A stretch of DNA of 64,000 nt from Frischella perrara (GTDB lineage: Bacteria > Pseudomonadota > Gammaproteobacteria > Enterobacterales > Orbaceae). Numbering within the stretch: position 1 is the first letter of the stretch; each line of letters starts with the position of its first letter. Position numbers and translations under genes: made by a program. The notes under the pieces are model-generated. The model searched no databases, was not told where the DNA came from, and saw only the letters and a program-made list of their open reading frames with translations. Location: positions 2,357,192 to 2,421,191 of the forward strand of contig NZ_CP009056.1 in assembly GCF_000807275.1 (NCBI RefSeq), written 5' to 3'. Below, piece after piece: positions 11,831 through 20,981 of the stretch.

Positions 11831-11866
11831 TATTTTATAGAATATAATATTGATTATTTTTTAATA

Positions 11867-11895
11867 AAAGAGAAATCATCAAGTGATTTCTCTTT
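11867..11895 (+). terminator. Hairpin after the DUF2628 gene
   Basis: A perfect 12-bp stem AAAGAGAAATCA / TGATTTCTCTTT with loop TCAAG, about 37 bp after the stop. The T-run is formed by the stem itself, so termination strength is uncertain. Confidence 0.7.
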
Positions 11896-12049
11896 ATCCA
11901 TTTGTATTTATTTACCTTTACTCATCCTTTGCGTGATTACCAATTTAATAGAGCAAATTTCCGTATTATGCTATTGACTTTTTAAAGATTAATCAATCAT
12001 TATTGTTATCAAATAACTTAAATAAAATAGAGTAATACAGGAGTAAAAT

Positions 12050-12838
12050 ATGAAAATTGGTATTATCGGTGTCGGTCATTTAGGTTCAGCTATTTTACAA
12101 GGGTTAATCACTAGTCAATATGTTAATGCTCAAGATATCCTAGTTAGTGGCGGTAAAAGTGGCAGAGCTAAACAGATAGCAGCCCAGTTTGATTGTCATT
12201 TTTGTATCAATAATCGAGAACTCGTACAACAAGTTGACGTAATTATTTTAGCTGTTATTCCTCAAATATTGCCTAAAATATTAGAGGAAATTAGTTCCGC
12301 AATCTCGCAAGAGCAAATTATTATATCGACAGCCGCTTCTTTTACGCTGGCGCAAATTGTTAATAGTCTTCCTCTAAATGTTGCAGTCATTCGAGCAATT
12401 CCAAATATTCCAAGTAAAGTTTGTCAAGGTATGACTACAATTAGTGCAGCTAGCAATGTTAGCTTAAAACAACTAGAGTTGGTAAAACAGTTATTTAGTG
12501 CAATCGGTAAAATTGCCATTGTTGAAGAAAATAAATTAGATATCAGTAGTACCGTTACTGGCTGCTCACCTGCATATGTTGCACTTTTTATTGAAGCTTT
12601 AGCCGATGCCGGTGTTTATGCGGGTTTATCTCGTGAAGAGGCGTATCTTATGAGTAAACAGGCGGTCTTAGGTGCAGCAAGCGTTTTACTTGAACATGAT
12701 ATGTTACCAGCCGAGTTAAAAGATGGAGTCTGTTCACCGGGAGGTACAACTATTCGCGGTATTGCACAATTGGAAAAATTCGGTTTGCGAAATGCCGTAA
12801 TTGAGGCTGTAAAAGCATCTGCAAAGATCAAAGACTAA
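12050..12838 (+). CDS. proC: Pyrroline-5-carboxylate reductase
   Basis: Last step of proline biosynthesis: NAD(P)H reduction of pyrroline-5-carboxylate. ATG at 12050 with AGGAG upstream. The Rossmann motif GIIGVGHLGSAIL is at the N-terminus. The C-terminal catalytic and dimer region has SPAYVALFIEALADAGVYAG and the P5CR signature SPGGTTIRGIAQLE. The protein is 262 aa, near the family norm (about 270). It is transcribed alone and converges with gss. Together with putP (34496) the cell can both make and import proline. Confidence 0.96.
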   Translation: MKIGIIGVGHLGSAILQGLITSQYVNAQDILVSGGKSGRAKQIAAQFDCHFCINNRELVQQVDVIILAVIPQILPKILEEISSAISQEQIIISTAASFTLAQIVNSLPLNVAVIRAIPNIPSKVCQGMTTISAASNVSLKQLELVKQLFSAIGKIAIVEENKLDISSTVTGCSPAYVALFIEALADAGVYAGLSREEAYLMSKQAVLGAASVLLEHDMLPAELKDGVCSPGGTTIRGIAQLEKFGLRNAVIEAVKASAKIKD

Positions 12839-12855
12839 TGGTTAGAATGTTTAAA

Positions 12856-12894
12856 CTCGCTCAACAACTGTTATTATACGACTCATTGAGCGAG
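12856..12894. terminator. Hairpin between convergent proC and gss
   Basis: Stem CTCGCTCAA / TTGAGCGAG (9 bp) around a 21-base loop in the 71-bp gap between convergent genes. It could serve both, although neither side has a strong T-run. Confidence 0.55.
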
Positions 12895-12909
12895 GATAGA
12901 AAATCAGCA

Positions 12910-14790
12910 TTATTTTTGACTAAATTCTTTATCATTTAGTACACGGAGTACTTCCATATCGCTTTCCCCTTTGATCACTAACGATGCATCAGAGCGAAGA
13001 CAAGCACCGCCATAATGCCCACCAACTGTGAAAGTACAGATTTGTAGGTATTTATTGGCAACTTTAGGTAAACAACAAAGTTGTTGGTAAATATTTTCTT
13101 GCTTTGCAAAACGACCATTCGTTCTGTCTAATATTTGTTCTTTGCCATTTATTAATTCAATATTACTACCACAGCGACCAGCAATCGGTTTTACTGCATA
13201 GCCGTTGTTAATTAAATGCTCATTAAGCTCAAATGTAGATTCTAATAAATAACGATGATTTGGGAATAACGACCAAAGTACGGGAGAAATAGCTTTATTA
13301 CTAGGAATAACTGTCCATAATGGTTCAAATACTAGAATTTCAGGTCGTAATAATACATCAATCAATCGCACTTTATCTTGTGGATGACCGGTTCGGATTG
13401 GTGGTGCAGCGATCTGCGATTCACTTTCTTCACGTAACTGTTCTAATACTGTTTCCCAAGCCCATGTTTTCCAAACACATTTTACTTGGCGATCGTCATT
13501 ATCGACGACTCGACCACGGTTATCCCAATGCAAATCATCTAATCCATGCAAAATTTTACTATCAAATCCAGCCTGACTAAGCGCCTTTTGCATAAATAAG
13601 GCATGGTAATTTTCTTCATTGTTATTATCTTGCATGATATGTACAAAAGATTTTGCATCACTGTGTTTCCAACAATCAACCAAACTATCTAGCAATGCAT
13701 TACCTGGATTATTTCCATTAGTTAAGCCTCCTTGTTCCGCCCATTTTTCAGTAATTAATCCACATTCTGTATGACAAGAAGCTGAATCAGCATTATATTC
13801 ATAACTTTTTAATCCATGTTCATCCATACAAAAATCAATACGTCCACTGATCATTTGATAACGACGTTTCTGCCAAGATAAACGTACCCGTGGCCATAAA
13901 ATCTCTGGAATATCAAAATTGCGTAATAAATTGTCATCTTTTAATACTTTATCGGTAGCATGCAGATACATTAAATGCAATTCATTAGTAGCCCGAATTA
14001 ATTCCTGCTCAGCGCTAGCTGAAATTGTGAAATACTGATAAGGATCGCTCTGATTGATCTTGTGTCCATTAGCTAATACATAGGCATGCTCAACAGGATC
14101 ATTTTCATCTAACCATTTACCACTAAATTGCCCATGGTTTTCAAGGTACTGACAATGAATTGAACGATATGGGAGTGGTGTTATTGGCTGCGGTAAACTA
14201 TAAGTTGTATCATCAGTTTGAATCATCCATCCTAAAATGACAGTATCATCAAAGTTATCTTCTAAAAAGTAGTGTCCATTTTGTACTTTTAATTTAAGCT
14301 CTCTCGTCCACTGCTGACCAACCGGTAAACGGCGATGAATTACATTTTGTTCGACAATACGAACTTTATCATCAAAAATCTCGGTTATAATTGCAACATG
14401 TCCCGTATGCTCAAAAATCCCACCTTCTTGCCAAATGAGCAACGCGCCAGCAATAGGTGGTTTTTGACTACCATTGGCAAATGCTTGTAAAGGTAACAAT
14501 GCTTCATCGACAACCCGACGTAAAATTCTTAAAGAAAAGATCTCATAAGCCATTCCAACATCAGTAAATACCATGCCATAATTGAGATATAAAAATCGGC
14601 GAGCAAATTCAACGCATTGCCATTTATATCCCATATATTCATGTCCAATGTAACTACGATAAGATGTATCTTCTGGATAATTGTCTTTATGAATAGTTGT
14701 ATAATCTGAAGAATAGATGGCAACACCACCAGGTGCAAAACCCAATAATGTGCCAAATGGTTCGGTTTCATTAACAATAGTTACTGACAT
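12910..14790 (-). CDS. gss: Bifunctional glutathionylspermidine synthetase/amidase
   Basis: Makes and hydrolyses the conjugate of glutathione and spermidine in the cytosol. The N-terminal CHAP/NlpC-like amidase domain (about 1-200) has Cys59 in KWQCVEFARR, His131 in TGHVAII and Glu147 in RIVEQNV, the same numbering as the catalytic triad reported for E. coli Gss. The C-terminal ATP-grasp synthetase domain (about 210-620) has YNADSASCHTE, CVWKTWAWET and AGRCGSNIELI. 626 aa against 619 in E. coli. The gene is single and intact, so both activities are expected. Confidence 0.95.
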   Translation of the reverse strand: MSVTIVNETEPFGTLLGFAPGGVAIYSSDYTTIHKDNYPEDTSYRSYIGHEYMGYKWQCVEFARRFLYLNYGMVFTDVGMAYEIFSLRILRRVVDEALLPLQAFANGSQKPPIAGALLIWQEGGIFEHTGHVAIITEIFDDKVRIVEQNVIHRRLPVGQQWTRELKLKVQNGHYFLEDNFDDTVILGWMIQTDDTTYSLPQPITPLPYRSIHCQYLENHGQFSGKWLDENDPVEHAYVLANGHKINQSDPYQYFTISASAEQELIRATNELHLMYLHATDKVLKDDNLLRNFDIPEILWPRVRLSWQKRRYQMISGRIDFCMDEHGLKSYEYNADSASCHTECGLITEKWAEQGGLTNGNNPGNALLDSLVDCWKHSDAKSFVHIMQDNNNEENYHALFMQKALSQAGFDSKILHGLDDLHWDNRGRVVDNDDRQVKCVWKTWAWETVLEQLREESESQIAAPPIRTGHPQDKVRLIDVLLRPEILVFEPLWTVIPSNKAISPVLWSLFPNHRYLLESTFELNEHLINNGYAVKPIAGRCGSNIELINGKEQILDRTNGRFAKQENIYQQLCCLPKVANKYLQICTFTVGGHYGGACLRSDASLVIKGESDMEVLRVLNDKEFSQK

Positions 14791-14953
14791 GATATAAGCC
14801 TTAATCTATTATTGCTTTAAAAGTAGCCTATATCATATGCCAATTTATCCGTAATCTCTACCTGAAATCACTTCATGAGCAACCGAATAAAAATTGATAT
14901 TTATTACTTAAAACCGTCTAAAAGATCGTTCAAAAGGTAATGAATAAAATAGT

Positions 14954-15589
14954 TTAAATACTATAATTATGTACTATATAAAGTAATAAGGTTGAGGCAA
15001 TGATCCACATTATAAACGCAATAATCATCTCAATAACACGCCATACTTTTGGTCGCATAAAATAGACTGACAATTTTTGTGCACCATAGCCTAAGCTATA
15101 AAACCATATTCCTGAAGCTAGCATTACACCAATCATAAAGAACACCTTTTCCATATTATCAACAATAGTTACTGATACACCGCCAATAATAACTACCGTA
15201 TCTAAATAAACATGAGGATTCAGTAAAGTAATGCCAAGTGTCGCCATGATGCTCTGAAATACTGATGTTTTTTTTGTGCCATTTTGATCTAATGTCAGAT
15301 TGGAATTGCCTCTTAAAGCAGAACGAAAAGATAAAAATCCGTACCAAATTAAGAAAATTGCGCCGGCAAATGTAAGAATAAATAACAGAATTTTATTTGC
15401 ACTAATTATTTCACCGACTCCAAATATCCCCATACACATAAGGAAAAAATCACATATAAAACATGTTGTGCAAATCCAAAAAATATTATTTTTTAACAAT
15501 CCTTGTTTTAGGACAAACGCGTTTTGCGCACCAATAGCACAAATCAATGATAGCCCTATGGAAAATCCTTTAAACATGGTTAAAAACAT
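14954..15589 (-). CDS. argO: ArgO/LysE-family amino-acid exporter
   Basis: An inner-membrane exporter of the LysE/ArgO family, which exports basic amino acids such as arginine. I place the start at ATG 15589 (MFLTMFKGFSIGLSL), preceded by AGGAAA; a TTG at 15613 would add eight residues. This gives 211 aa, the length of E. coli ArgO. Conserved LysE features are visible: AIGAQNAFVLKQGL in the first helix, CDFFLM in the second, WYGFLSFR, and LLNPHVYLDT. About six membrane helices are expected. In E. coli, argO is controlled by ArgP; no such regulator is adjacent here. Confidence 0.85.
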   Translation of the reverse strand: MFLTMFKGFSIGLSLICAIGAQNAFVLKQGLLKNNIFWICTTCFICDFFLMCMGIFGVGEIISANKILLFILTFAGAIFLIWYGFLSFRSALRGNSNLTLDQNGTKKTSVFQSIMATLGITLLNPHVYLDTVVIIGGVSVTIVDNMEKVFFMIGVMLASGIWFYSLGYGAQKLSVYFMRPKVWRVIEMIIAFIMWIIASTLLLYIVHNYSI

Positions 15590-16139
15590 TGTATTTCCTA
15601 TATCAAATAACAAAGTAAAAAATGGAATAATCTATCATAAATATCATCATTATTATAGATAACCTAGGTTGTTTGCAATATGCAAAATTTAGCAACAAGT
15701 TTTGAATTCATTTATTGCGATAAAGCCTGATCTTTTATTGTAATAGACATTAAATAAGTTAATAAATATACAATTAACTTATTTTTAATTAAGAACATAT
15801 ATCCTCATAAAATTAAAAAACTTAGATCTTGATTTAGATAAATATCATCAATCATTTTATAATGAGATCTATATCAATTAACACAGATAAAATAGCTGAA
15901 ATCAAATGACAATAAGGGTATGCTATATCGGTTGAATTATATTTTGTCGCATTAGCTCTTTGTTTAGTCTATATATTTTACTTGAGCGATTAAGGTTCTT
16001 AAGTGAATAAGGTTAAAGTAGCGAAGCTACCTGCTTCAACAATATATTGTGACAATAAATGAGATATAGCAATAATACAATGCAATATTTAATTAACCCT
16101 ATGTTTATAAACCTGATGTCAGACAAGGAATAATAGAAA
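15590..16139. other. 550-bp gene-free region upstream of argO and the sugar kinase
   Basis: No frame of useful length. It holds an AT-rich hairpin, TAAGTTAAT / ATTAACTTA (15755-15781), followed by a T-rich stretch, and a small GTAGC-GAA-GCTAC hairpin near 16018-16030. Promoters for the divergent argO and kinase genes must be here, but I could not settle on specific -35/-10 pairs. Confidence 0.5.
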
Positions 16140-17024
16140 ATGACTAACCTAAAGATTATCGCAGTAGGTGAATATTTATGGGATTATTTACCCAACGGCA
16201 AAAAAATAGGCGGAGCTGCGGCTAATTTTTGTTATCATGCCAAATCAGCTGGTGCACAAGCCATACTAGTTTCGGCTGTAGGTAATGATGATAATGGTCG
16301 TGAATTACTTAATCAGCTTAATATTTTAGGAATCCCTCATGATGTCCAAACGTCGACTCATTATGAGACAGGAAAGGTAATGGTCGAACTTGATGCTGCG
16401 GGTAAGCCAACTTATAACATTATTAATCCCGTCGCTTGGGATGACGTTCAACTCACCGAATCATTACAAAAGCTGTTGAAAGACGACATTGTGGCGATTT
16501 ACTTCGGTAGTTTGATTCAACGCAATAAAAATAATCATCAATTATTAAAAACCATTGTAACAAGTTTACCATCTAACATTAAAATTATTGTTGATATTAA
16601 TCTTAGACAAAATCATTATACCTATGAGATTCTACGTTTTTCCCTTGAACACACTCACATTCTAAAACTCAATGATGAAGAACTACCCGTTATTGCCGAT
16701 TTGCTTAATATAAAAGCAGATCCTAACGTACTGTATGATTATCTACATAAAAACTATCAACTTGAATTGTTGATTTATACCTGTGGTAGTGAAGGTAGCT
16801 ATCTGATTAGTGAAAATGAACAAGATTATTGTCCTGCGGAAAAAATCACACCAATTGATACCGTAGGCGCTGGAGACTCCTTCATGGCGACAGCGAGTAT
16901 ACTGTATTTAAAAGGCAGAAAGTTAAAAGAAATTAATGCTAAAGCAAACCACATTGCAGCCTACGTCTGTACTCAAAGTGGACCGATGCCTCTAATGCCT
17001 GAAGAGATGGTGAAAGACTTGTAA
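16140..17024 (+). CDS. PfkB-family carbohydrate kinase (fructokinase-like)
   Basis: A 294-aa ribokinase/PfkB sugar kinase. The N-terminal signature is GGAAANFCYHAKSAGA, and the C-terminal PfkB signature with catalytic Asp is DTVGAGDSFMA. The short N-terminus (AVGEYLWDYLPNGKKIGG) resembles fructokinases more than ribokinases. The substrate is inferred, not proven, because no sugar transporter or hydrolase lies next to it. The start is ATG 16140 with AAGGA upstream. It converges with the yajO-like gene, with a long hairpin between them. Confidence 0.85.
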   Translation: MTNLKIIAVGEYLWDYLPNGKKIGGAAANFCYHAKSAGAQAILVSAVGNDDNGRELLNQLNILGIPHDVQTSTHYETGKVMVELDAAGKPTYNIINPVAWDDVQLTESLQKLLKDDIVAIYFGSLIQRNKNNHQLLKTIVTSLPSNIKIIVDINLRQNHYTYEILRFSLEHTHILKLNDEELPVIADLLNIKADPNVLYDYLHKNYQLELLIYTCGSEGSYLISENEQDYCPAEKITPIDTVGAGDSFMATASILYLKGRKLKEINAKANHIAAYVCTQSGPMPLMPEEMVKDL

Positions 17025-17109
17025 TATATTGATTATTAAATCCGCGACAGCAAGTTGATTGCATTGTTAACTATTATTTAAATATCAGTAGTACTATATT
17101 TAATCGATA

Positions 17110-17152
17110 CCCTCCCTAAATGTGACCATTAATCCTACACATTTAGGAAGGG
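17110..17152. terminator. Long hairpin between convergent kinase and yajO-like genes
   Basis: CCTAAATGTG / CACATTTAGG (10 bp), extended by CCCT / AGGG across one C/A mismatch, around a 13-base loop. It lies between convergent genes and probably terminates both, though T-runs are absent. Confidence 0.6.
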
Positions 17153-17186
17153 ATTAAACCTTCCGTTGGCGCTGTAATCTATGTTT

Positions 17187-18149
17187 TCACAATGCCCCAA
17201 CTATTGCATGTGGTAAATATAGCTCTTCTAGATATTTAACATCTTCATCCGTCAATTTAATCTTTAAAGCGCCAATAGCATCGTCTAAATATTGTGTTTT
17301 GGTTGCACCAATGATCGGCGATGTTACCCCTTTTGCAAACTGCCATGCCAAAGCGATTTGAGTCATTGTTACTTGATATTTATTTGCCAAATCTTCAACT
17401 CGTTGCACAATGTGACTATCGGCTTCCTGCGTTTTATCGTATTTGGACATTGCCGTTGTATCAGTTTTACTACGCATTGTATCTGCTTTCCATTGTTTAC
17501 GCGATAATCGACCCGCAGCTAATGGACTATATGGCGTTAAAGCTACATTTTGTTGTCGACAAATAGGAATCAATTCCCGTTCATCTTCTCGATAAAGTAA
17601 ATTATAATGATTTTGCATAGATACAAAGGGGGTTAATCCTTCTTGTTCCGCCAGTAATTGCATATTATAAAATTGATAACCATACATTGCTGACGCACCA
17701 AGTGCTCGAACTTTACCGGCTTTAACTAACTGATGTAAAGCCTCCATAGTCTCCGCAATGGGAGTTGTATAGTCAAAACGATGAATAATATAGAGATCCA
17801 AATAATCGGTTGCTAAACGCTTTAGTGTTCCATCAATTTCTTTCATGATGGCTGTTTTAGAAAGATGATTCTCATTAAAATAGACTTTGCTCGCTAGCAC
17901 GACTTTATCACGAGCAACATTTTTCTTCAGTGCTCTAGCAAGATAATCTTCACTAGTACCTGCTGAGTAACAATTAGCTGTATCAAAAAAATTGAGACCA
18001 AGATCAAGCGCATGTTTAATGATTGTTTCTGATTGTTCTGGATTAAGCGTCCAAGCATGCATTTGACTAGCTGGATCGCCAAAACTCATACAACCAACAC
18101 CAAATCGCGACACATAAATATCGGAATGACCTAATTTTACATAATCCAT
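17187..18149 (-). CDS. yajO: Aldo/keto reductase, YajO-like
   Basis: A 320-aa NADPH-dependent aldo/keto reductase of the AKR superfamily. The first barrel strand is KLGHSDIYVSRFGVGCMSFG. The catalytic tetrad is readable: Asp in FFDTANCY, Tyr in the same motif, Lys in LASKVYFN and His in YIIHRFD. The C-terminal coenzyme-binding region is SPIIGATKTQYLDDAI. Overall it resembles E. coli YajO (324 aa), an AKR linked to 1-deoxyxylulose-5-phosphate and thiamine metabolism. The true substrate is unproven. Confidence 0.85.
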   Translation of the reverse strand: MDYVKLGHSDIYVSRFGVGCMSFGDPASQMHAWTLNPEQSETIIKHALDLGLNFFDTANCYSAGTSEDYLARALKKNVARDKVVLASKVYFNENHLSKTAIMKEIDGTLKRLATDYLDLYIIHRFDYTTPIAETMEALHQLVKAGKVRALGASAMYGYQFYNMQLLAEQEGLTPFVSMQNHYNLLYREDERELIPICRQQNVALTPYSPLAAGRLSRKQWKADTMRSKTDTTAMSKYDKTQEADSHIVQRVEDLANKYQVTMTQIALAWQFAKGVTSPIIGATKTQYLDDAIGALKIKLTDEDVKYLEELYLPHAIVGAL

Positions 18150-18316
18150 ACTAAAATCCTTCTGCTGATGATCAGTTAAGTTACTTTAAATTAGAAATCA
18201 ACAAAGCTTAAAACATAACATCATATTACGCCCTTTTCCCTTAAAATAAATGGGTTTTTACTATATAACTTTGTTTTCAAAATTATTGTTGGAATATCGA
18301 TCGCAAACTCTCATTT

Positions 18317-18345
18317 TTGGTCTATGCTTAAATAATCTGTAATAT
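18317..18345 (+). promoter_or_regulatory. Promoter of the RadC-like gene
   Basis: TTGGTC (18317-18322) and TAATAT (18340-18345) are separated by exactly 17 bp, a good sigma-70 layout. The -10 element lies inside the left arm of a perfect palindrome (18330-18364), so a bound repressor would cover it. Confidence 0.55.
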
Positions 18346-18364
18346 ACTATATTACAGATTATTT
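18330..18364. repeat. Perfect 35-bp palindrome, probable operator
   Basis: Arms of 16 bp (AAATAATCTGTAATAT and its exact complement) flank ACT. It ends 18 bp before the RadC-like start and overlaps the predicted -10 element. It is not a LexA box, because the CTGT and ACAG parts are 13 bases apart. It is not a good terminator, because there is no long T-run. An operator for an unknown dimeric regulator, or an RNA hairpin covering the translation start region, are the main options. Confidence 0.7.
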
Positions 18365-18382
18365 GTTTTATCGGATAAAAAG

Positions 18383-19099
18383 ATGGATATAAGATTAACC
18401 AAGCGCGATAAACACTATATTGAAGGAACTGAGGACGTGTATGCAATTATGCAACGTATATTATTACGTGAAAATAAAGTTGATCAAGAAAAGGAACATC
18501 TTTGGATGATTGGCATGAATCAAGCTGGTTATATTTTATATATAGAATTAATTGCATTAGGTACATTTCGTTCTGTGGACATTGAACCAATGAATGTATT
18601 TCGTGTTGCAGTTATGAAGAATGCCTCTCGCGTTATTCTGATTCATAACCATCCTTCAGGCTCATTAATACCTTCGGATAACGATAAAGATGTGACAGAT
18701 CGTCTCATTCAAGTCGGTCGGATTTTAAATATTGAACTTACAGATCATTTGATTATTACACCATTTAACTACCTTAGCTTTCGTGCAGAAAAACTCATGG
18801 ATAAGCTTGAGAAAAGCATAAAATACGTACCTACCTATAAAGTGATCGAGCAAATTCGCAAAGAAGAACGGAAAATTACTAGAGAGAAACTAGCTATCGC
18901 CAATAACAAAATTAAAGCAGAAAAAGACAAAACCAAATTAGCGCGAGAAAAAGCTAGAACAGAAAAAGAACGTCGCAAAAAACTTGAATATAATATGATA
19001 ATTACGTTGTTCGAAAAAGATATTTCCATAACTGATATCGCTAAAATAATGGGCATAACAACGAAAAAAATAGAGAAAGTTGTGATCAGTCGAGAATAA
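18383..19099 (+). CDS. RadC-like JAB/MPN domain protein with coiled coil and C-terminal HTH
   Basis: A 238-aa protein. Residues about 15-140 form a RadC-type JAB/MPN metal-binding domain, with Glu55, His88 and His90 in LIHNHPSG, and Asp99/Asp101 in PSDND. The N-terminal helix-hairpin-helix of classical RadC is absent. Residues about 155-202 are a highly charged Lys/Glu/Arg coiled coil. Residues about 205-234 look like a helix-turn-helix (ISITDIAKIMGITTKKIEKVV). Function is unknown; RadC-like domains occur widely on mobile DNA and near defence genes, and the old DNA-repair role is doubtful. The gene is single and converges with fliR. Confidence 0.8.
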   Translation: MDIRLTKRDKHYIEGTEDVYAIMQRILLRENKVDQEKEHLWMIGMNQAGYILYIELIALGTFRSVDIEPMNVFRVAVMKNASRVILIHNHPSGSLIPSDNDKDVTDRLIQVGRILNIELTDHLIITPFNYLSFRAEKLMDKLEKSIKYVPTYKVIEQIRKEERKITREKLAIANNKIKAEKDKTKLAREKARTEKERRKKLEYNMIITLFEKDISITDIAKIMGITTKKIEKVVISRE

Positions 19100-19122
19100 C
19101 TGATTTTATTTGAATACATAGA

Positions 19123-19139
19123 GCTATTTCTAAAATAGC
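19123..19139. terminator. Small hairpin between the RadC-like gene and fliR
   Basis: GCTATTT-CTA-AAATAGC, a 7-bp stem in the 62-bp gap between two convergent genes. It may be a weak terminator. Confidence 0.4.
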
Positions 19140-19161
19140 GAATATACAATTCATTTTATCT

Positions 19162-19941
19162 TCAGTTTAACTCCCCCACCATCAACCCGATTTTGGTGAA
19201 GAATTGGTTAAATATGTATTGGCTAAATGGGATAAGCGTCGGCATGAGGTAAGATAGTATAATCAGGCCTAATAGTAATGTCGCCGGATAGCCAACAACA
19301 AAAATAGAGAGTTGTGGGGTCATGCGATTTAGAATGCCCAGAGCCATATTCATGATTAATAATAATGTCATTAAGGGTAGTGCCAACATAATGCCGTTAA
19401 TAAATAGCAGTCCACTCGAATCAATCAAAGTTAAAAAGCCATTAGCATTAAGCGGTATAGTATTGATAGGAATAATGTCAAAACTCTGGCTTAAACAATA
19501 AAGTAACCAAAGATGGCCATCAAGACTTAAAAAGATAAGTAAAGTAATTATATTAAACAAACGTGATAATACTGAGGTTGATGGCCCGCCAATGGGATCA
19601 TAGAAAGTTGCCATACCGAGTCCCATTTGCATGCCAATGAGTTCCCCAGCAATGCGTAATGTCATAAATGCCAATTGCATGGTATATCCAATAACAACAC
19701 CAATGATAATTTGTTGGGCAATGACCCATATACCAATTGGAGAAAATAACGCGATTGTTAGATGGTTATTTGCTATAGGTAATAATAATGCAATTAATAA
19801 TGCTATCCCTATTTTTACTCGATTAGGCACCTCTTTCTCGCCAGTAATGGGAGCAACCATAACTAGCGCTAATATGCGAACAAATGGAAAAAAGTACTGT
19901 TGCGCTAACGTTGAGAAATCAAGATTAAATAGGTTGTCCAT
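19162..19941 (-). CDS. fliR: Flagellar export-gate protein FliR
   Basis: A membrane component of the flagellar type III export gate, forming the FliPQR core. 259 aa (E. coli 261). There are several membrane helices, with the early motif RILALVMVAPITGEKEVP and GMQMGLGMATFYDP typical of FliR. ATG at 19941. It is the last gene of the minus-strand fliLMNOPQR string, 21 bp after fliQ. Confidence 0.95.
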   Translation of the reverse strand: MDNLFNLDFSTLAQQYFFPFVRILALVMVAPITGEKEVPNRVKIGIALLIALLLPIANNHLTIALFSPIGIWVIAQQIIIGVVIGYTMQLAFMTLRIAGELIGMQMGLGMATFYDPIGGPSTSVLSRLFNIITLLIFLSLDGHLWLLYCLSQSFDIIPINTIPLNANGFLTLIDSSGLLFINGIMLALPLMTLLLIMNMALGILNRMTPQLSIFVVGYPATLLLGLIILSYLMPTLIPFSQYIFNQFFTKIGLMVGELN

Positions 19942-19962
19942 ACTTGATCTACTTAAAGCGGA

Positions 19963-20232
19963 TTAACTCGTTAAATTGGGAATATCAGTTAAGAGAATTC
20001 TAATATAATCAACAATAACCGATAGCATCCATGGTCCAGCAATAATCAAGACCATTACCACAGCTACTATTTTGGGAATAAATGATAACGTCATTTCGTT
20101 AATTTGTGTCGCAGCTTGCAACAAACTAATGATTAAACCGATGATTAATGCTGCAAATAATAATGGTCCTGCTAATGATGCTGCAACTTTTATCGCTTGT
20201 ATTGCTAATGTACTGATATACTCAGGTGACAT
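19963..20232 (-). CDS. fliQ: Flagellar export-gate protein FliQ
   Basis: Small two-helix membrane protein of the FliPQR gate. The start is ATG 20232 (MSPEYISTLAIQAIK) after AAGGA; an upstream frame extension overlaps fliP and is rejected. This gives 89 aa, the standard length. The conserved LLQAATQINEMTLSFIPKI is present. It begins 8 bp after the fliP stop. Confidence 0.96.
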   Translation of the reverse strand: MSPEYISTLAIQAIKVAASLAGPLLFAALIIGLIISLLQAATQINEMTLSFIPKIVAVVMVLIIAGPWMLSVIVDYIRILLTDIPNLTS

Positions 20233-20240
20233 AATAATCC

Positions 20241-20981
20241 TTAGCTGAAAAAACTCTGCGCCAATGATCCAAGTAACAGATGCCAACCATCAGCTAAGAC
20301 AAATAGCATCAATTTAAATGGTAACGAAATCGTGGCTGGAGGTACCATCATCATCCCTAATGCCATTAGAGTGCTGGCAACGACTAAGTCAATCACTAAG
20401 AAAGGAATGAATATCGTAAATCCGATTTGAAAAGCTGTTTTTAATTCACTGATGACAAAAGCAGGAACAAGTATACGTAAGGGCATATCTTGGCGTGATT
20501 GAATTTCCCCTACATGTGACATATTGGCAAAAAGTGCCAAATCATTCTCTCTCGTCTGATTAAGCATAAATTCGCGTAAAGGTTGTGTGGCTTTATTCAG
20601 CCCTTGCTGCATTGTAATTTGATTTTCTGAATAAGGCACATAGGCATCTTCATATATTTTATCGAATACTGGTGACATAATGAATAATGTCATAAACAAT
20701 GCTATACCTAATATTACTTGATTAGGGGGAGCAGATTGAGTCCCTAATGCATTACGCAAAAGCCCTAATACAATCACAATACGAGTAAAACTAGTCATCA
20801 ACAATAAAATTGCCGGAATAAACGTTAATAAAGTTAAAAAGACTAGCGTTTCAACCGGTAATGACCAACTTTGTCCTCCACCATCTAACGGTTGGCTGAT
20901 AATAGAAGGCAACGGGGTTTGTGCCATACAGTGATAACAGTTAAAAAGTAGAGCACCAAATAAAACCAATTTGAATCGCAT
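20241..20981 (-). CDS. fliP: Flagellar export-gate protein FliP
   Basis: Core of the type III export gate. 246 aa (E. coli 245). It has a cleavable-type N-terminal signal (residues 1-20), then conserved [56 protein letters not shown] and [21 protein letters not shown]. The start ATG overlaps the fliO stop by one base (TAATG), indicating translational coupling. Confidence 0.97.
   Translation of the reverse strand: MRFKLVLFGALLFNCYHCMAQTPLPSIISQPLDGGGQSWSLPVETLVFLTLLTFIPAILLLMTSFTRIVIVLGLLRNALGTQSAPPNQVILGIALFMTLFIMSPVFDKIYEDAYVPYSENQITMQQGLNKATQPLREFMLNQTRENDLALFANMSHVGEIQSRQDMPLRILVPAFVISELKTAFQIGFTIFIPFLVIDLVVASTLMALGMMMVPPATISLPFKLMLFVLADGWHLLLGSLAQSFFS

Noticed and set aside
15590-15613. 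Upstream TTG start for argO
   Set aside because: The ATG at 15589 has AGGAAA upstream and gives the family length of 211 aa; the TTG has no support.
18330-18364. LexA box in the palindrome
   Set aside because: CTGT and ACAG are 13 bases apart; a LexA box needs 8.
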